Shown: positions 1 to 8,816 of the stretch, in pieces | How the letters are laid out: each line of letters opens with the position of its first letter | How positions within the stretch are numbered: position 1 is the stretch's first letter | Source of the DNA: GCA-002731945 sp036344135 | Lineage (GTDB): Bacteria; Pseudomonadota; Alphaproteobacteria; MED-G09 | Assembly: GCA_036344135.1 (NCBI GenBank) | Contig: JAYYUG010000007.1 | Location: 1 to 40,930, forward strand | Length of the DNA stretch: 40,930 nucleotides | Direction: 5' to 3' | Made by a program: the position numbers and the translations under genes | The notes under the pieces: model-generated | The model's input: the letters and a program-made list of their open reading frames with translations, nothing else | What the model was told of the DNA's origin: nothing | The model's database searches: none

Positions 1-943
1 GACTGCATAAAAGTCCAAGTGAATAAGCGTCTTCAATAGCCATACAACCCCCTTGACCCAAAAAAGGAACCATAGGATGGGCGGCATCTCCTAAAAGGGT
101 AATTTTTTGAGTAAACAATGTTTTTAGTGGAGGTCTGACATAGATTCCCCATTTATAAGGTTTGGAAGAGGTTTTTAGCATGGAAAAGATGGATTCATCA
201 TAAGAACTAAATTCTTTCAAAAGTTCTTCAAAGGTCCCCTCTTTTTTCCAAGATTCTTCTTGTAAATTTTCCGTTTTGACAATACCCACAAAACTTGTGT
301 CACCGTCATCATTGATCGGATAACTGACGATGTGACTGTTCTTGCCCAGATGAAATTCAACGCTTTTGCTGTTAGATTTTCCGATACCACGCCAAGCGTT
401 ATATCCGCTATATTGAGGCTCAAAAGATTCCAAAAAATATCGTTCCCGGATGACGGATTTTATTCCATCGCATGCAGCAATGTGCTTAACCTTGTAAGAC
501 TTTGTATTAGAAAAAGAAACTCGATCTTCAGATTCATTAATATTTTCCAGTTCATGGCCAAAAAGAATTTTTCCCCCCAAAGACTTATATTTTTCTTGAA
601 GAGTTTTGACTAATTTTTGCCGGCTCATTGAAAAAAAGGGTGATGGGATTTCATTGAAAAAATGGAGATGGCTTGCCTGCAATTCAAAGAAGGATTTGTT
701 ATTATGTTTAAAGATTACTTTTTGTGGCGAAAAGGAATTTTTTTTGATTTCTTCTATAAGGCCTAACTGATCAAGAGGAATTAAGCCGTTGCTCGAAATT
801 GATATTCCAGCTCCGTATTCACTTATATCAGAGGACTTTTCAAAAATAATTGTCTCAACACCCATTAATTTGAGTGAACAACCAAGAGTTAATCCTGATA
901 TTCCTGCGCCTATTATGGCGATATGTGAAGAAAATTCATTCAT
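1..943 (-). CDS. FAD-dependent monooxygenase, class A flavoprotein (partial, cut by window start)
   Basis: The frame is open from ATG 943 to the window edge (314 codons), so the C-terminus is missing. The N-terminus has a Rossmann dinucleotide motif GAGISG (residues 12-17). Near residue 285 is the second FAD motif GDAAHP followed by GQGG. Both are typical of the salicylate hydroxylase / 3-hydroxybenzoate 6-hydroxylase / UbiH-like family, which hydroxylates aromatic or related substrates with NAD(P)H and O2. I cannot name the substrate. It starts 20 nt after the TSUP transporter on the same strand, with a GAAGA-type ribosome site, so it is probably the last visible gene of the run that begins with trhO. 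Family assignment is firm; the reaction is unknown. Confidence 0.85.
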   Translation of the reverse strand, partial: MNEFSSHIAIIGAGISGLTLGCSLKLMGVETIIFEKSSDISEYGAGISISSNGLIPLDQLGLIEEIKKNSFSPQKVIFKHNNKSFFELQASHLHFFNEIPSPFFSMSRQKLVKTLQEKYKSLGGKILFGHELENINESEDRVSFSNTKSYKVKHIAACDGIKSVIRERYFLESFEPQYSGYNAWRGIGKSNSKSVEFHLGKNSHIVSYPINDDGDTSFVGIVKTENLQEESWKKEGTFEELLKEFSSYDESIFSMLKTSSKPYKWGIYVRPPLKTLFTQKITLLGDAAHPMVPFLGQGGCMAIEDAYSLGLLCS

Positions 944-963
944 AATTAATCTTCTTTCAATTT

Positions 964-1716
964 TTACAGAACCAAAAGTAAACGTAATCCAACAAATATT
1001 ACCAGTGCAGCTGTTAAACGCCTAACCACAATTGGACGAAAAGCCTGAATTCCTAAATGGGTCCCGATTTGTCCTCCTATCAATACGACCGGGAAAAGCC
1101 AAATATACTGAAGGGTGCCATCGAATATTTCTGCGTTGTTGTTTTTCATAAATTGTCCAGTCAATCCTGCGATGGAGTTGAAGAATATGAAAACGCTTGC
1201 AAAGGCGGCTATATTTTTTGAAGGCATTATCTTTGATAAGTGCAAAAGTGGAGAAAAGAAAATACCTCCACCTATACCCACAAGACCAGAAAGAAAGCCA
1301 AGAGGGACACTAACACATGACCACAAAAAAATTCCTAATCTTGTTTGAATAATATTCGAGAATTCCGTTATCTCTTTTTGTCTAAAAATTAGTAATATTC
1401 CTGAAAAGAGCAACGACGCGCCCAACATCAAGAGAAAAGCCTCTTTACCTATTATGGTATTGCCTCCCAACCAAGCGAAAGGTACAGAAACTGCAATTAA
1501 TGGAAGGGCTAGGCGCCAAGGAATTAGGTCTTTTTTTTGGTATCGAATTACTCCTCCGGTGACGACAATTAAATTACAAAATAAGGTAATCTTGGGTATC
1601 AATTGGTAATCAACATTGGAAATAATTAGAAGGGCACTGTATGTTGATCCACCACCAAATCCAACAGAGGCATAAAGTATCGCAGTAATTAAGAAATAAA
1701 TGATCGTGTAAATCAT
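964..1716 (-). CDS. TSUP (TauE/SafE) family membrane anion transporter
   Basis: This is a 250-residue, very hydrophobic protein with about eight predicted membrane segments arranged as two similar halves. Glycine-rich motifs GFGGGS (near residue 19) and GLVGIGGGIF (near residue 145) are the repeated signatures of the TSUP family. Family members export sulfite, sulfoacetate or related anions from the cytoplasm. It lies 79 nt after a TauD-like dioxygenase and 20 nt before an FAD monooxygenase on the same strand. If the TauD-like enzyme releases sulfite from a sulfonate, this protein could export it; that link is inference. Start: ATG with AAGGATC about 9 nt upstream. Confidence 0.88.
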   Translation of the reverse strand: MIYTIIYFLITAILYASVGFGGGSTYSALLIISNVDYQLIPKITLFCNLIVVTGGVIRYQKKDLIPWRLALPLIAVSVPFAWLGGNTIIGKEAFLLMLGASLLFSGILLIFRQKEITEFSNIIQTRLGIFLWSCVSVPLGFLSGLVGIGGGIFFSPLLHLSKIMPSKNIAAFASVFIFFNSIAGLTGQFMKNNNAEIFDGTLQYIWLFPVVLIGGQIGTHLGIQAFRPIVVRRLTAALVIFVGLRLLLVL

Positions 1717-1795
1717 AAAAATATGATCCTTGGGATAAGCTAGATTATGTACATGTCAGAAATAGTACAATTTATTGTCCTATCTATTTGTAAGA

Positions 1796-2683
1796 TTAAA
1801 AAGGTTTATCGCCAATAATTGTCACTCTTTCAACTTTTCGTACATTTGGCCAATAATCTGAGACAGCATAATGTTGACAAGATCTGTTATCCCAAAAAGC
1901 TATCGAGTTTTTCTCCCATTTAAACCTGCATTGATACTCCGGGGTATTAATCTGATTGTATAAATAACTGAGCATGCGTTTTGACTCTTTTTCAGAAAAA
2001 TTCTCTATATATTCTGTGAAAGCAATGTTTACATATATGGATTTTTTGCCCGTATCAGGGTGAGTCCTAATTACCGGGTGACGAGGTTTCGGGAACTTTT
2101 CATTAAATTCATCAATTTCTTCTTCAGTTTTACCATCTTTTATCATTCGATTACGAAAAACAGAAAAATCATGGACCGCAATTGTTCCATCAAGTTCTTC
2201 TTTGATATGTGCTGGTAAATTTTCATAAGCCATTTCCATATTTGCAAAAAGCGTATCACCTCCTATCTCAGGTGTTTCTATCATTCTCAGAATTGATCCT
2301 AATGATGGTTCCAGACGCCAAGTTACATCTGAATGCCAAGCGTTTTCTCTTCCTTTTTTTTCTTTATTATGTGTAATTCTAAGAACTTCAGGATATTTTT
2401 TATTATTTACTCCCAATGGTGCGAAAGGATGAATTTCAAGCTCACCAAAATATCTACCGAATTTCATATGTTCCTCGGTGGTAAGATTTTGATTACGAAA
2501 AAAAATTACATTATAAGTTAGCAAAGCATTATAAATTTGATTTTGTGTTTCTGTATTAAGATCTTCTTTTAAATTAATTCCCTCAATAATTGCTCCTATT
2601 CCTGGCGATAATCGAGCAATAGAGAACGGAAGGTCGCTTTGCTCAAACTCTTCATGAGTATATTGTTTTAATTTTTTTAACAT
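1796..2683 (-). CDS. TauD/TfdA family Fe(II)/2-oxoglutarate-dependent dioxygenase
   Basis: A 295-residue protein of normal length for the TauD family. The iron-binding triad is visible: H117-x-D119 in the motif WHSDVTW, and distal H271 in QHYAVSDY. R282 is the expected 2-oxoglutarate anchor, and the C-terminal pattern WDNR...R..ER.TI.G is typical. Such enzymes hydroxylate taurine, alkylsulfonates, 2,4-D or similar acids, coupled to decarboxylation of 2-oxoglutarate. It sits 17 nt after the GST-like gene and 79 nt before a TSUP exporter, which would suit a sulfonate-cleaving role, but the substrate cannot be read from the sequence. Confidence 0.88.
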   Translation of the reverse strand: MLKKLKQYTHEEFEQSDLPFSIARLSPGIGAIIEGINLKEDLNTETQNQIYNALLTYNVIFFRNQNLTTEEHMKFGRYFGELEIHPFAPLGVNNKKYPEVLRITHNKEKKGRENAWHSDVTWRLEPSLGSILRMIETPEIGGDTLFANMEMAYENLPAHIKEELDGTIAVHDFSVFRNRMIKDGKTEEEIDEFNEKFPKPRHPVIRTHPDTGKKSIYVNIAFTEYIENFSEKESKRMLSYLYNQINTPEYQCRFKWEKNSIAFWDNRSCQHYAVSDYWPNVRKVERVTIIGDKPF

Positions 2684-2700
2684 CTTGTTTTTTCTTGAGA

Positions 2701-3357
2701 TTAGGGGAAAATTTTAATTTCGTCACCTTCTTTCCAAAGATCATATTTTTTCATAATTTCATTTAGCAAATTAGAATCCAAAAAATCTGACAGCCAGAGT
2801 TGGATATTTTTATGAGGCAGTTGATCAAACCATTCGGGATCCGCTATTCGAAATTGTCTTATAAAAGGAAGTAAAGCAATATCTACGTATGAAATTTTAT
2901 CATCAAAAAGATATTTTGAGTTTTCAAGTTCTTTTTCAATCATTTCTATAAAAGTTAAGCATTTCTCTCTATGAGATTTAGGGTCTTCATTGTCGTATCT
3001 TTTTGAGTATTTATACCGATCCAAATGGTGCTTAAACTCACCATCATTGAACTTTATTAATTCCATTGTTTTTTCGGTGTTTTTTGATCTTTTCCAATCA
3101 TAGGGATCATTTAAATTTAATGCCCAATTAATTACATCCAGACTTTCATCAACCACTTTTCCCGATTGGAGAATTAGAACAGGAACGGTTCCTTTTGATG
3201 AATATTCAAGCATTGAAGGGGGTTTGTCCCTTAAAAGAACTTCACGGATTTCGCATTTCTGGTCGCCTATATAAACTGCCATCCTTGCTCGCATAGCATA
3301 AGGACATCTTCTGAACGAATAAAGTATTGGTAGATTATTTTTTTTGTTGAGAACCAA
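2701..3357 (-). CDS. Glutathione S-transferase-like protein (thioredoxin-fold N-domain), TTG start
   Basis: A 218-residue protein with a GST N-domain: CPYAMRARM (residues 19-27, glutaredoxin-like CPxA), the cis-proline motif TVPVL (58-62) and ESLDVI (70-75). A helical C-domain follows. The start codon is TTG at 3357, inside the 3' end of trhO, giving a 23-nt overlap. GAGGGG lies 9 nt upstream, and no in-frame ATG precedes the CPYA motif, so TTG is the best choice. Tight coupling to trhO is the main functional clue and suggests a thiol or redox role connected with tRNA hydroxylation or sulfur trafficking, but this is inference. Confidence 0.82.
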   Translation of the reverse strand: MVLNKKNNLPILYSFRRCPYAMRARMAVYIGDQKCEIREVLLRDKPPSMLEYSSKGTVPVLILQSGKVVDESLDVINWALNLNDPYDWKRSKNTEKTMELIKFNDGEFKHHLDRYKYSKRYDNEDPKSHREKCLTFIEMIEKELENSKYLFDDKISYVDIALLPFIRQFRIADPEWFDQLPHKNIQLWLSDFLDSNLLNEIMKKYDLWKEGDEIKIFP

Positions 3358-4276
3358 GATGTTTTTCCCCTCTTTTTTTCGCTAGGTCCATTTGATTTTG
3401 TCTCGATCGGAAACGTAACTTCTTTTCTTCGCTAGTTTTATCATAACAGTACTGGCAACTGACGCCCTTTAAATAATGTTTGTTCTGCTTCTCTTGTTCG
3501 GTTATAGGCATTCTACAGGCATAACACATATCGTAAGATCCCGAACCCAATTCGTGATCAAGAGCTACCCTATGATCAAATACAAAACACTCTCCTTCCC
3601 ACATACTTTCTTCTTTCGAGACAGTTTCTAGATATTTTAGTATGCCCCCCTTAAGATGATATACATTTTCATACCCCTCTTCCTTCAAAAGTGAGGAAGC
3701 TTTTTCGCAACGAATCCCACCAGTACAAAACATCGCTATCTTTTGATCTTTATTCTTAACTTCTTTTTTAAATTCTTTTACCCATTTTGGAAATTCTCGA
3801 AAAGATTTAGTTTTTGGAATAATAGAGTCTTTAAATGATCCTATTTTTGTCTCATAGACATTACGAATATCAATTACTGTAACCTCTGGGTCCGAAATCA
3901 ATTTATTCCAATTATTAGGGTCAATATATTCTCCGACAATTTTGTTAGGATTAATATCTGGTACTCCAATTGTAACTATTTCATCTTTAATTCTTACCTT
4001 CATTCTATGAAAAGGTTGTTTGTGTGTGTTCGAAAATTTTATTTCTAGCCCTTTAAAACGATTATCTTTGTTCAGAATTTCGGTAACAAATTCGACATCT
4101 CTTTTATTTCCAGCTATCGTACCGTTTATACCTTCAGCGGCTATTAGAATAGTTCCCATGACGTTGTTTTTTGTGCAGATGACATTGAGGAACTCTTTTG
4201 TGCTTACAAGATCGTGTAATTGTACAAACTTATAAAGTGATGCTACTAAAATGCTAGTATTTCTCTGGTTTTTCAT
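3335..4276 (-). CDS. trhO: tRNA uridine(34) hydroxylase TrhO (YceA family, rhodanese domain)
   Basis: A 313-residue protein with the YceA/TrhO layout: an N-terminal acylphosphatase-like domain with AAEGINGT (residues 46-53), a central rhodanese domain with active-site loop CTGGIRC (C184, C190), and a C-terminal cysteine-rich segment CYACRMP plus CQYCYD that may bind zinc. TrhO forms 5-hydroxyuridine at the tRNA wobble position 34, a step toward cmo5U or mcmo5U. It is first in the minus-strand run and overlaps the following GST-like gene by 23 nt. ATG start at 4276. Confidence 0.92.
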   Translation of the reverse strand: MKNQRNTSILVASLYKFVQLHDLVSTKEFLNVICTKNNVMGTILIAAEGINGTIAGNKRDVEFVTEILNKDNRFKGLEIKFSNTHKQPFHRMKVRIKDEIVTIGVPDINPNKIVGEYIDPNNWNKLISDPEVTVIDIRNVYETKIGSFKDSIIPKTKSFREFPKWVKEFKKEVKNKDQKIAMFCTGGIRCEKASSLLKEEGYENVYHLKGGILKYLETVSKEESMWEGECFVFDHRVALDHELGSGSYDMCYACRMPITEQEKQNKHYLKGVSCQYCYDKTSEEKKLRFRSRQNQMDLAKKRGEKHLGSQQKK

Positions 4277-4410
4277 GAATAATCCATTTTCGAATAATAA
4301 TATAAAATAAAAACTATTTTTTTATCAACACTGAAAATAAGTTAATTTTTTACTTTTTTATTACAACTATATAGTATAGAAAAGTGTCAATACTTAAGTG
4401 AGGAAAATAA

Positions 4411-4761
4411 ATGCCTACAGGAATAGTAAAGTGGTTCAATGGCAGGAAAGGTTTCGGTTTTATCGAACCTGAAGATGGAGGTAATGATGTTTTTGTGCAT
4501 ATTACTGCCGTTAAAGATGCTGGCATTGATCGTTTGCAAGATGGTGATCGGGTTACTTATGAGCTTATTGAAAACAGAGGTCGGATGGCAGCTGGAAGTA
4601 TTGTAATTACAGGGTCTGGAGAGCAAACAGCATCTGAAGAAGCATCTGAAGAAGCACCTGAAGAGGAGCCTTCCGAAGAAGAAGTAACCGAAGAAGAGTC
4701 TTCTGAAGAAGAAGCACCAGCAAACGAAGCATCTGAAGAGGATAATGATTCCAAAGAATAG
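4411..4761 (+). CDS. Cold-shock domain protein with long acidic C-terminal tail
   Basis: Residues 1-67 form a standard CspA-type cold-shock domain with RNP1 KGFGFIEP and RNP2 DVFVHI, which binds single-stranded RNA or DNA. Typical Csps stop near 67-70 residues. This one has about 45 more, nearly all Glu, Ser, Ala and Pro, built from short repeats of the type ASEE. At DNA level a 12-nt unit (GCATCTGAAGAA) is repeated head to tail at 4630-4641 and 4642-4653, with variants at 4654-4665 and 4729-4740, so the tail looks grown by repeat amplification. It has a GAGG ribosome site 7 nt upstream. A paralogue follows directly. The tail is probably disordered and strongly negative; its role is unknown. 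Confidence 0.93.
   Translation: MPTGIVKWFNGRKGFGFIEPEDGGNDVFVHITAVKDAGIDRLQDGDRVTYELIENRGRMAAGSIVITGSGEQTASEEASEEAPEEEPSEEEVTEEESSEEEAPANEASEEDNDSKE
4630..4740 (+). repeat. Degenerate 12-nt tandem repeats encoding the acidic tail
   Basis: Units close to GCATCTGAAGAA occur at 4630-4641, 4642-4653, 4654-4665 and 4729-4740, with GAAGAA-rich variants between. They translate to ASEE-like tetrapeptides. The repeat stays in frame with the cold-shock gene, so length changes in whole units would alter only the tail. Confidence 0.75.
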
Positions 4762-4802
4762 TCTTAAGATAATTAATATAATCCATAGATATAAATGTAA
4801 TT

Positions 4803-4836
4803 AAGAGAAATAGTGAATTTTAAGCTTTCTCTTTTA
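4803..4836 (+). terminator. Possible weak terminator or attenuating hairpin between the two csp genes
   Basis: AAGAGAAA (4803-4810) is exactly complementary to TTTCTCTT (4826-4833), with a 15-nt AT-rich loop and a short T run at the end. The stem is AT-rich and the T tract brief, so termination would be partial at best. It could separate expression of the two cold-shock genes. Confidence 0.35.
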
Positions 4837-4886
4837 TATAAAATTTTAATATCATAGTTTTAGTAAATTTAAAAAGTGAGGAAAAT

Positions 4887-5114
4887 ATGCCTACAGGAAT
4901 AGTTAAATGGTTCAATGGTCAAAAAGGGTACGGTTTCATAGAACCTGAAGATGGCGGGAGTGACGTTTTTGTTCACGTTAACGCTGTTAATGAAGCTGGA
5001 ATTGGACATTTGAATGAAGGTGATAAGGTGTCTTATGAGCTTGTTGAAAACAGGGGTCGCATGGCTGCTGGAAGTCTCTCAATGTTGGGACAAGAAGCAA
5101 GTTCTGAAGAATAA
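4887..5114 (+). CDS. Cold-shock domain protein (short paralogue)
   Basis: A 75-residue CspA-type protein with RNP1 KGYGFIEP and RNP2 DVFVHV. It is very close to the preceding gene over the whole domain, and the two share nearly identical DNA from the GTGAGGAAAAT ribosome-site region through the first ten codons. This points to a tandem duplication. It ends EASSEE, a stub of the acidic tail that is expanded in the neighbour. Likely an RNA chaperone in the cytoplasm. It converges on the DUF885 gene with a 34-nt gap holding no visible terminator. Confidence 0.93.
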   Translation: MPTGIVKWFNGQKGYGFIEPEDGGSDVFVHVNAVNEAGIGHLNEGDKVSYELVENRGRMAAGSLSMLGQEASSEE

Positions 5115-5148
5115 TCTATAGAACTAAGTCTAATACCTAGATATAATT

Positions 5149-6984
5149 TTAATTGATAGAGCTTCTGAATTTCAGGCTTTCTCTATTTACCCATTCTTCA
5201 AAGTTAGCTTCTAATATAATTAATGGAAGTTTTCCGTTATCCAATATGAAATTGTGAAATTCTTTAATATCAAAATTGTTTTTTAGAGTCTCTTTCGCTT
5301 TCTTTCGTAATTTAAGGATTGAGAGCATGCCAATTTTGTAACTACAAGCCTGTCCAGGCCAAGAGATATACCTTTCAATTTCTGCTATGACAGAACTTTG
5401 CGCTTTTCCTGTAATGTTTATCATGTATTCAATTGCTTCTTCTCGGGTCCATCTTTTGTAATGAATGCCGGTATCCACTACTAATCTTACTGCCCGAAAT
5501 AGCTCAGATTGTAAGAATCCTATTTGATCATAAGGGTCATCCGAAAGACCAGATTCTACCGCAAGTTTTTCTGCATAAAGAGCCCATCCTTCAGTGTACG
5601 CAGTGGCATTCACTCCGAATTTTCTAAATAAATTTAGCTGGTTATTCTCCTGACTGAGAGCGATCTGAAAATGGTGTCCCGGTATTGCTTCGTGAAATGC
5701 CAAGGTTTTCATACTGAACTTAGGTGTAGCTTTAATATCATAAAGGTTAGCATAAAAGATCCCGGGACGACTTCCATCGAGGGTCGGGCTTCGATAATAT
5801 CCCCCAGCCGCGTTTTTTTCTGAATAAGAGGGCACAGGTTTAACTATTACTGGGGCCTTAGGTAATCTAGAAAAATAGTCACCCATTTTTTTATTGGCTT
5901 CTTTAATAATATCAAAATACGTTTGGATGATGTCATCTCTTGATTTTTTATTATCTTCGTAGAGGAAGCGCTTATCCATATTTAGCTCAATTAATGTTTT
6001 TCCAACACTTTCTAATTCTGAGTATCCTTGCGATTCCAATATTTTTACAATTTCTTTAGTGATGCGGTCTACCTCAGCTAGACCTATTTTGTGTACTTCC
6101 TCAGGAGTAAAGTTAGACGTGGTAAGTCTTCGCAGCCGTAAGGCATAAAAATTATCTCCATCAGGGAGGCTCCACACACCGTGATACTGATTCGCTAGGG
6201 GCAAGATAGTGTTCATATGATCCAGAATCTTTTGATATGATGGAAAAACATTATTTTCCAATGCAACCACAGCTCTTTTTTTGAAATCAACTACAATGCT
6301 TTCTTCAAGATTTAAATTTCTTAATTTTGTCGCCAAAATCATTACCAGTGGGTGCTCCTCTATTGGTATTTCTAATATATTGTTAATCTGCTCAATGACC
6401 CTTTTGACCATAAAAGTTGGAGGAAAGATTTTTAGCTCTTTCCTCAATTCCATCTTTTCAAGGATCTGGTTAAAACTCACGGGAATTTTATTTAGTCTAG
6501 AAATATAATATTCCCCATCCTTTTCATCTTTTATTGGGTGAATATCCGTCATAAACTCAATGATCTGGGTATGCGCCCCATTCATCTGTCTGAGTGGGTA
6601 GCTATGATAAGGATACTTAATTCTCTCTTTGATATCGTTTTCGAATTGAAACAAAGCAATTTTCTTAGTTGCTAGATCCCTCTCGTTTAAATCATCGTTG
6701 TCGTAGGAATTGATCATTTTGTACAAACGTTTTATTTTTTTAAGATCTTTTTGATCCTTTTCAAGGGAATCGTTTGAAAACTTTCCGTTATGAGATCTCA
6801 CTCCATATTGTTCAAGCACGCCCAGAGAGGTTAGATATTCAGGACTTTCTAAGGCTTCAATTATTATATGTCTGGAAAGTAAGTGGTTAATAGAAAAAGG
6901 CGTCAAGAAAAATAGTTTCACTCCGTAAATTGCAATAACAATTCCGAACATGGCTACTAGTAAAAATACTGCTCTTTTAATCAT
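5149..6984 (-). CDS. DUF885 family protein (putative zinc peptidase), membrane-anchored or exported
   Basis: A 611-residue protein. Residues 5-27 form one hydrophobic segment after a positive N-terminus (MIKR), a signal anchor or uncleaved signal. The core motif HEAIPGHH (H431-H438) is the HExxxGHxx-type signature of DUF885, which resembles zinc metallopeptidases, and the C-terminal region has the typical SWPGQACSYKIG. Members are usually periplasmic or surface proteins annotated as putative carboxypeptidases; direct biochemical proof is limited. It is divergent from an exported M28 peptidase (gap 97 nt), suggesting a shared role in peptide scavenging. Confidence 0.88.
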   Translation of the reverse strand: MIKRAVFLLVAMFGIVIAIYGVKLFFLTPFSINHLLSRHIIIEALESPEYLTSLGVLEQYGVRSHNGKFSNDSLEKDQKDLKKIKRLYKMINSYDNDDLNERDLATKKIALFQFENDIKERIKYPYHSYPLRQMNGAHTQIIEFMTDIHPIKDEKDGEYYISRLNKIPVSFNQILEKMELRKELKIFPPTFMVKRVIEQINNILEIPIEEHPLVMILATKLRNLNLEESIVVDFKKRAVVALENNVFPSYQKILDHMNTILPLANQYHGVWSLPDGDNFYALRLRRLTTSNFTPEEVHKIGLAEVDRITKEIVKILESQGYSELESVGKTLIELNMDKRFLYEDNKKSRDDIIQTYFDIIKEANKKMGDYFSRLPKAPVIVKPVPSYSEKNAAGGYYRSPTLDGSRPGIFYANLYDIKATPKFSMKTLAFHEAIPGHHFQIALSQENNQLNLFRKFGVNATAYTEGWALYAEKLAVESGLSDDPYDQIGFLQSELFRAVRLVVDTGIHYKRWTREEAIEYMINITGKAQSSVIAEIERYISWPGQACSYKIGMLSILKLRKKAKETLKNNFDIKEFHNFILDNGKLPLIILEANFEEWVNRESLKFRSSIN

Positions 6985-7081
6985 TTTCTTATATTTATTA
7001 TTATATAAATCTATTTAAATTAATCTAGATATCAACTAGATAAAACTTATATTCATTAGTTTTTTTTGATAGCCTAATATT

Positions 7082-8719
7082 ATGAGAATGTTTGTTTTCC
7101 ATATTATCTTCCTTTTTTCTTCAACGGTTATTGCGTCTGAGGGTTTTCATATTAATAAGGAGGATATCGGAAGGCATATAAGTATCCTGTCTTCGGATGA
7201 GTTTTTAGGTAGAGCGCCCGCGACTCAAGGTGGAGAAAAAACAAAAGATTATATTGCAAGTCACTTCAAGAATTTTGGTCTAGCGCCAGGAAATGGAAAC
7301 AGTTTTTATCAAACCGTTAATCTGGTTGAAAGTTCAGTTTTACCAGGAGGATATCTAGAAATATCTCAGGACTCAAAAAAAAGAAGACTTCAATTAGGAT
7401 CGGAATGTGTGTATGCGACAAAAAGATTGGATGAAAATATCAATATTGAAAAAAGTGAAATGATTTTTGTGGGTTTTGGGATTGTTGCTCCAGAGTACGG
7501 TTGGAATGATTACAAAAATTTGGACGTAAGGGGAAAGACAGTAGTTATTCTTGTTAATGATCCTGGATTTTGGACTGAAGATCCGAATTTGTTCAAGGGA
7601 AAGGCTATGACATACTACGGTAGATGGACCTATAAATATGAAGAGGCTGCAAGGCAGGGTGCCGCCGCGGTTCTTATCATTCATGAGACCGCGCCTGCGG
7701 CATATCCATGGGGAGTTGTTGAAAATAGTTTCACGGGACCCCAGATTGATCTTATCAGATCTAATTTGACAACGGATAGAGTTAAACTTGAAGGATGGAT
7801 TACCTATGATGTTGCGGTGAAATTATTTTCTGATGCCGGATTAGATTTTGAAGAATACAAAATGAAAGCGCTTTCGGATAATTTTCAAGCTACTGCCATG
7901 GGAAATTTGCAACTCAATGCCAATTTTTCTAATTCTATACGAACTAGCAATGATGAGAACTTAATAGGAATTGTTAGGGGTAAAAATAGACCGGATGAAT
8001 ATATTTTATATATGGCTCATTGGGATCACCTTGGCCAGATAAAAACCCAAGATTCTTTGGATAATATTTATAACGGTGCTGTGGACAACGCAACAGGTGT
8101 TGCGGTCATTCTTGAAATAGCTGAAGCTTTTTCTGACCCCCACACCAGACCGGACAGGTCGATTATCTTTCTGGCTGTTACGGCAGAAGAATCTGGATTA
8201 TTAGGCTCAGCTTTTTTTGCTGAAAACCCTGTTGTCCCGTTATCCTCAATTGTTGGGGGTATAAATTTTGATGCTTTGTTTCCTACAGGACCTGCACGTG
8301 ACATAACAGTCGTTGGTCTTGGTTCCTCAGAAATGGAGGATATATTGAGAACTATAGCCTCTAAATCTGGGCGATACTTGGTGCCTGAATCCCGGCCAGA
8401 ATGGGGGCTTTTCTTTCGTTCGGATCATATTAGTCTAGCAAAGAAGGGCGTTCCTATGCTTTATCTTGATTCAGGAATCGACTTGATAGAAGGCGGAAAA
8501 GAAAGTGGCATGGCATACGTCAACGATTATACCACTAAAAGGTACCATAAGCCATCGGATGAATATTCTAAAGATTGGGATTTACGAAGCATGGTTGAAG
8601 ATGCAAAATTAGGCTTTTCCCTTGGATTAGAAATCGCGAACAGTGAAATTTGGCCAAATTGGTATCAAGGGAATGAATTTCGACCCATTCGTGACGCACA
8701 AATGGAAGATAAAAAATAA
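7082..8719 (+). CDS. Exported M28 family zinc metallopeptidase with PA-like insert
   Basis: A 545-residue protein starting with a signal peptide (hydrophobic core to about residue 18, probable cleavage near IAS-EG). The dinuclear zinc site of the M28 aminopeptidase family is complete: H313 (AHWDHLG), D335 (VDNATG), catalytic pair E369-E370 (AEESG), D397 (FDALFP) and H449 (SDHIS). The region around residues 100-260 fits a protease-associated (PA) domain. It should release N-terminal amino acids in the periplasm or outside. Start ATG at 7082; a second ATG two codons on is possible, and no strong ribosome site separates them. Confidence 0.9.
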   Translation: MRMFVFHIIFLFSSTVIASEGFHINKEDIGRHISILSSDEFLGRAPATQGGEKTKDYIASHFKNFGLAPGNGNSFYQTVNLVESSVLPGGYLEISQDSKKRRLQLGSECVYATKRLDENINIEKSEMIFVGFGIVAPEYGWNDYKNLDVRGKTVVILVNDPGFWTEDPNLFKGKAMTYYGRWTYKYEEAARQGAAAVLIIHETAPAAYPWGVVENSFTGPQIDLIRSNLTTDRVKLEGWITYDVAVKLFSDAGLDFEEYKMKALSDNFQATAMGNLQLNANFSNSIRTSNDENLIGIVRGKNRPDEYILYMAHWDHLGQIKTQDSLDNIYNGAVDNATGVAVILEIAEAFSDPHTRPDRSIIFLAVTAEESGLLGSAFFAENPVVPLSSIVGGINFDALFPTGPARDITVVGLGSSEMEDILRTIASKSGRYLVPESRPEWGLFFRSDHISLAKKGVPMLYLDSGIDLIEGGKESGMAYVNDYTTKRYHKPSDEYSKDWDLRSMVEDAKLGFSLGLEIANSEIWPNWYQGNEFRPIRDAQMEDKK

Positions 8720-8816
8720 AACACCGATCAATTTTGTAAATTTTTTTATGTGTACAAATTATGATAGTGTAAGCTCAGTTTTTTTGAATAATCATAAAAA
8801 AACGATTATTAATCAC

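Noticed and set aside
332..1025. Plus-strand frames at 332-613 and 789-1025
   Set aside because: They lie antisense to the FAD monooxygenase, whose minus-strand frame carries clear family motifs across the same bases.
4387..4754. Minus-strand frames opposite the first cold-shock gene, including a Ser-rich one at 4557-4754
   Set aside because: The Ser-rich sequence is only the complement of the GAAGAA repeats; no ribosome site and the plus frame is a certain gene.
8787..8810. Hairpin AATAATC/GATTATT just before the tRNA
   Set aside because: Weak AT-only stem with no T tract after it on either strand; not callable as a terminator.
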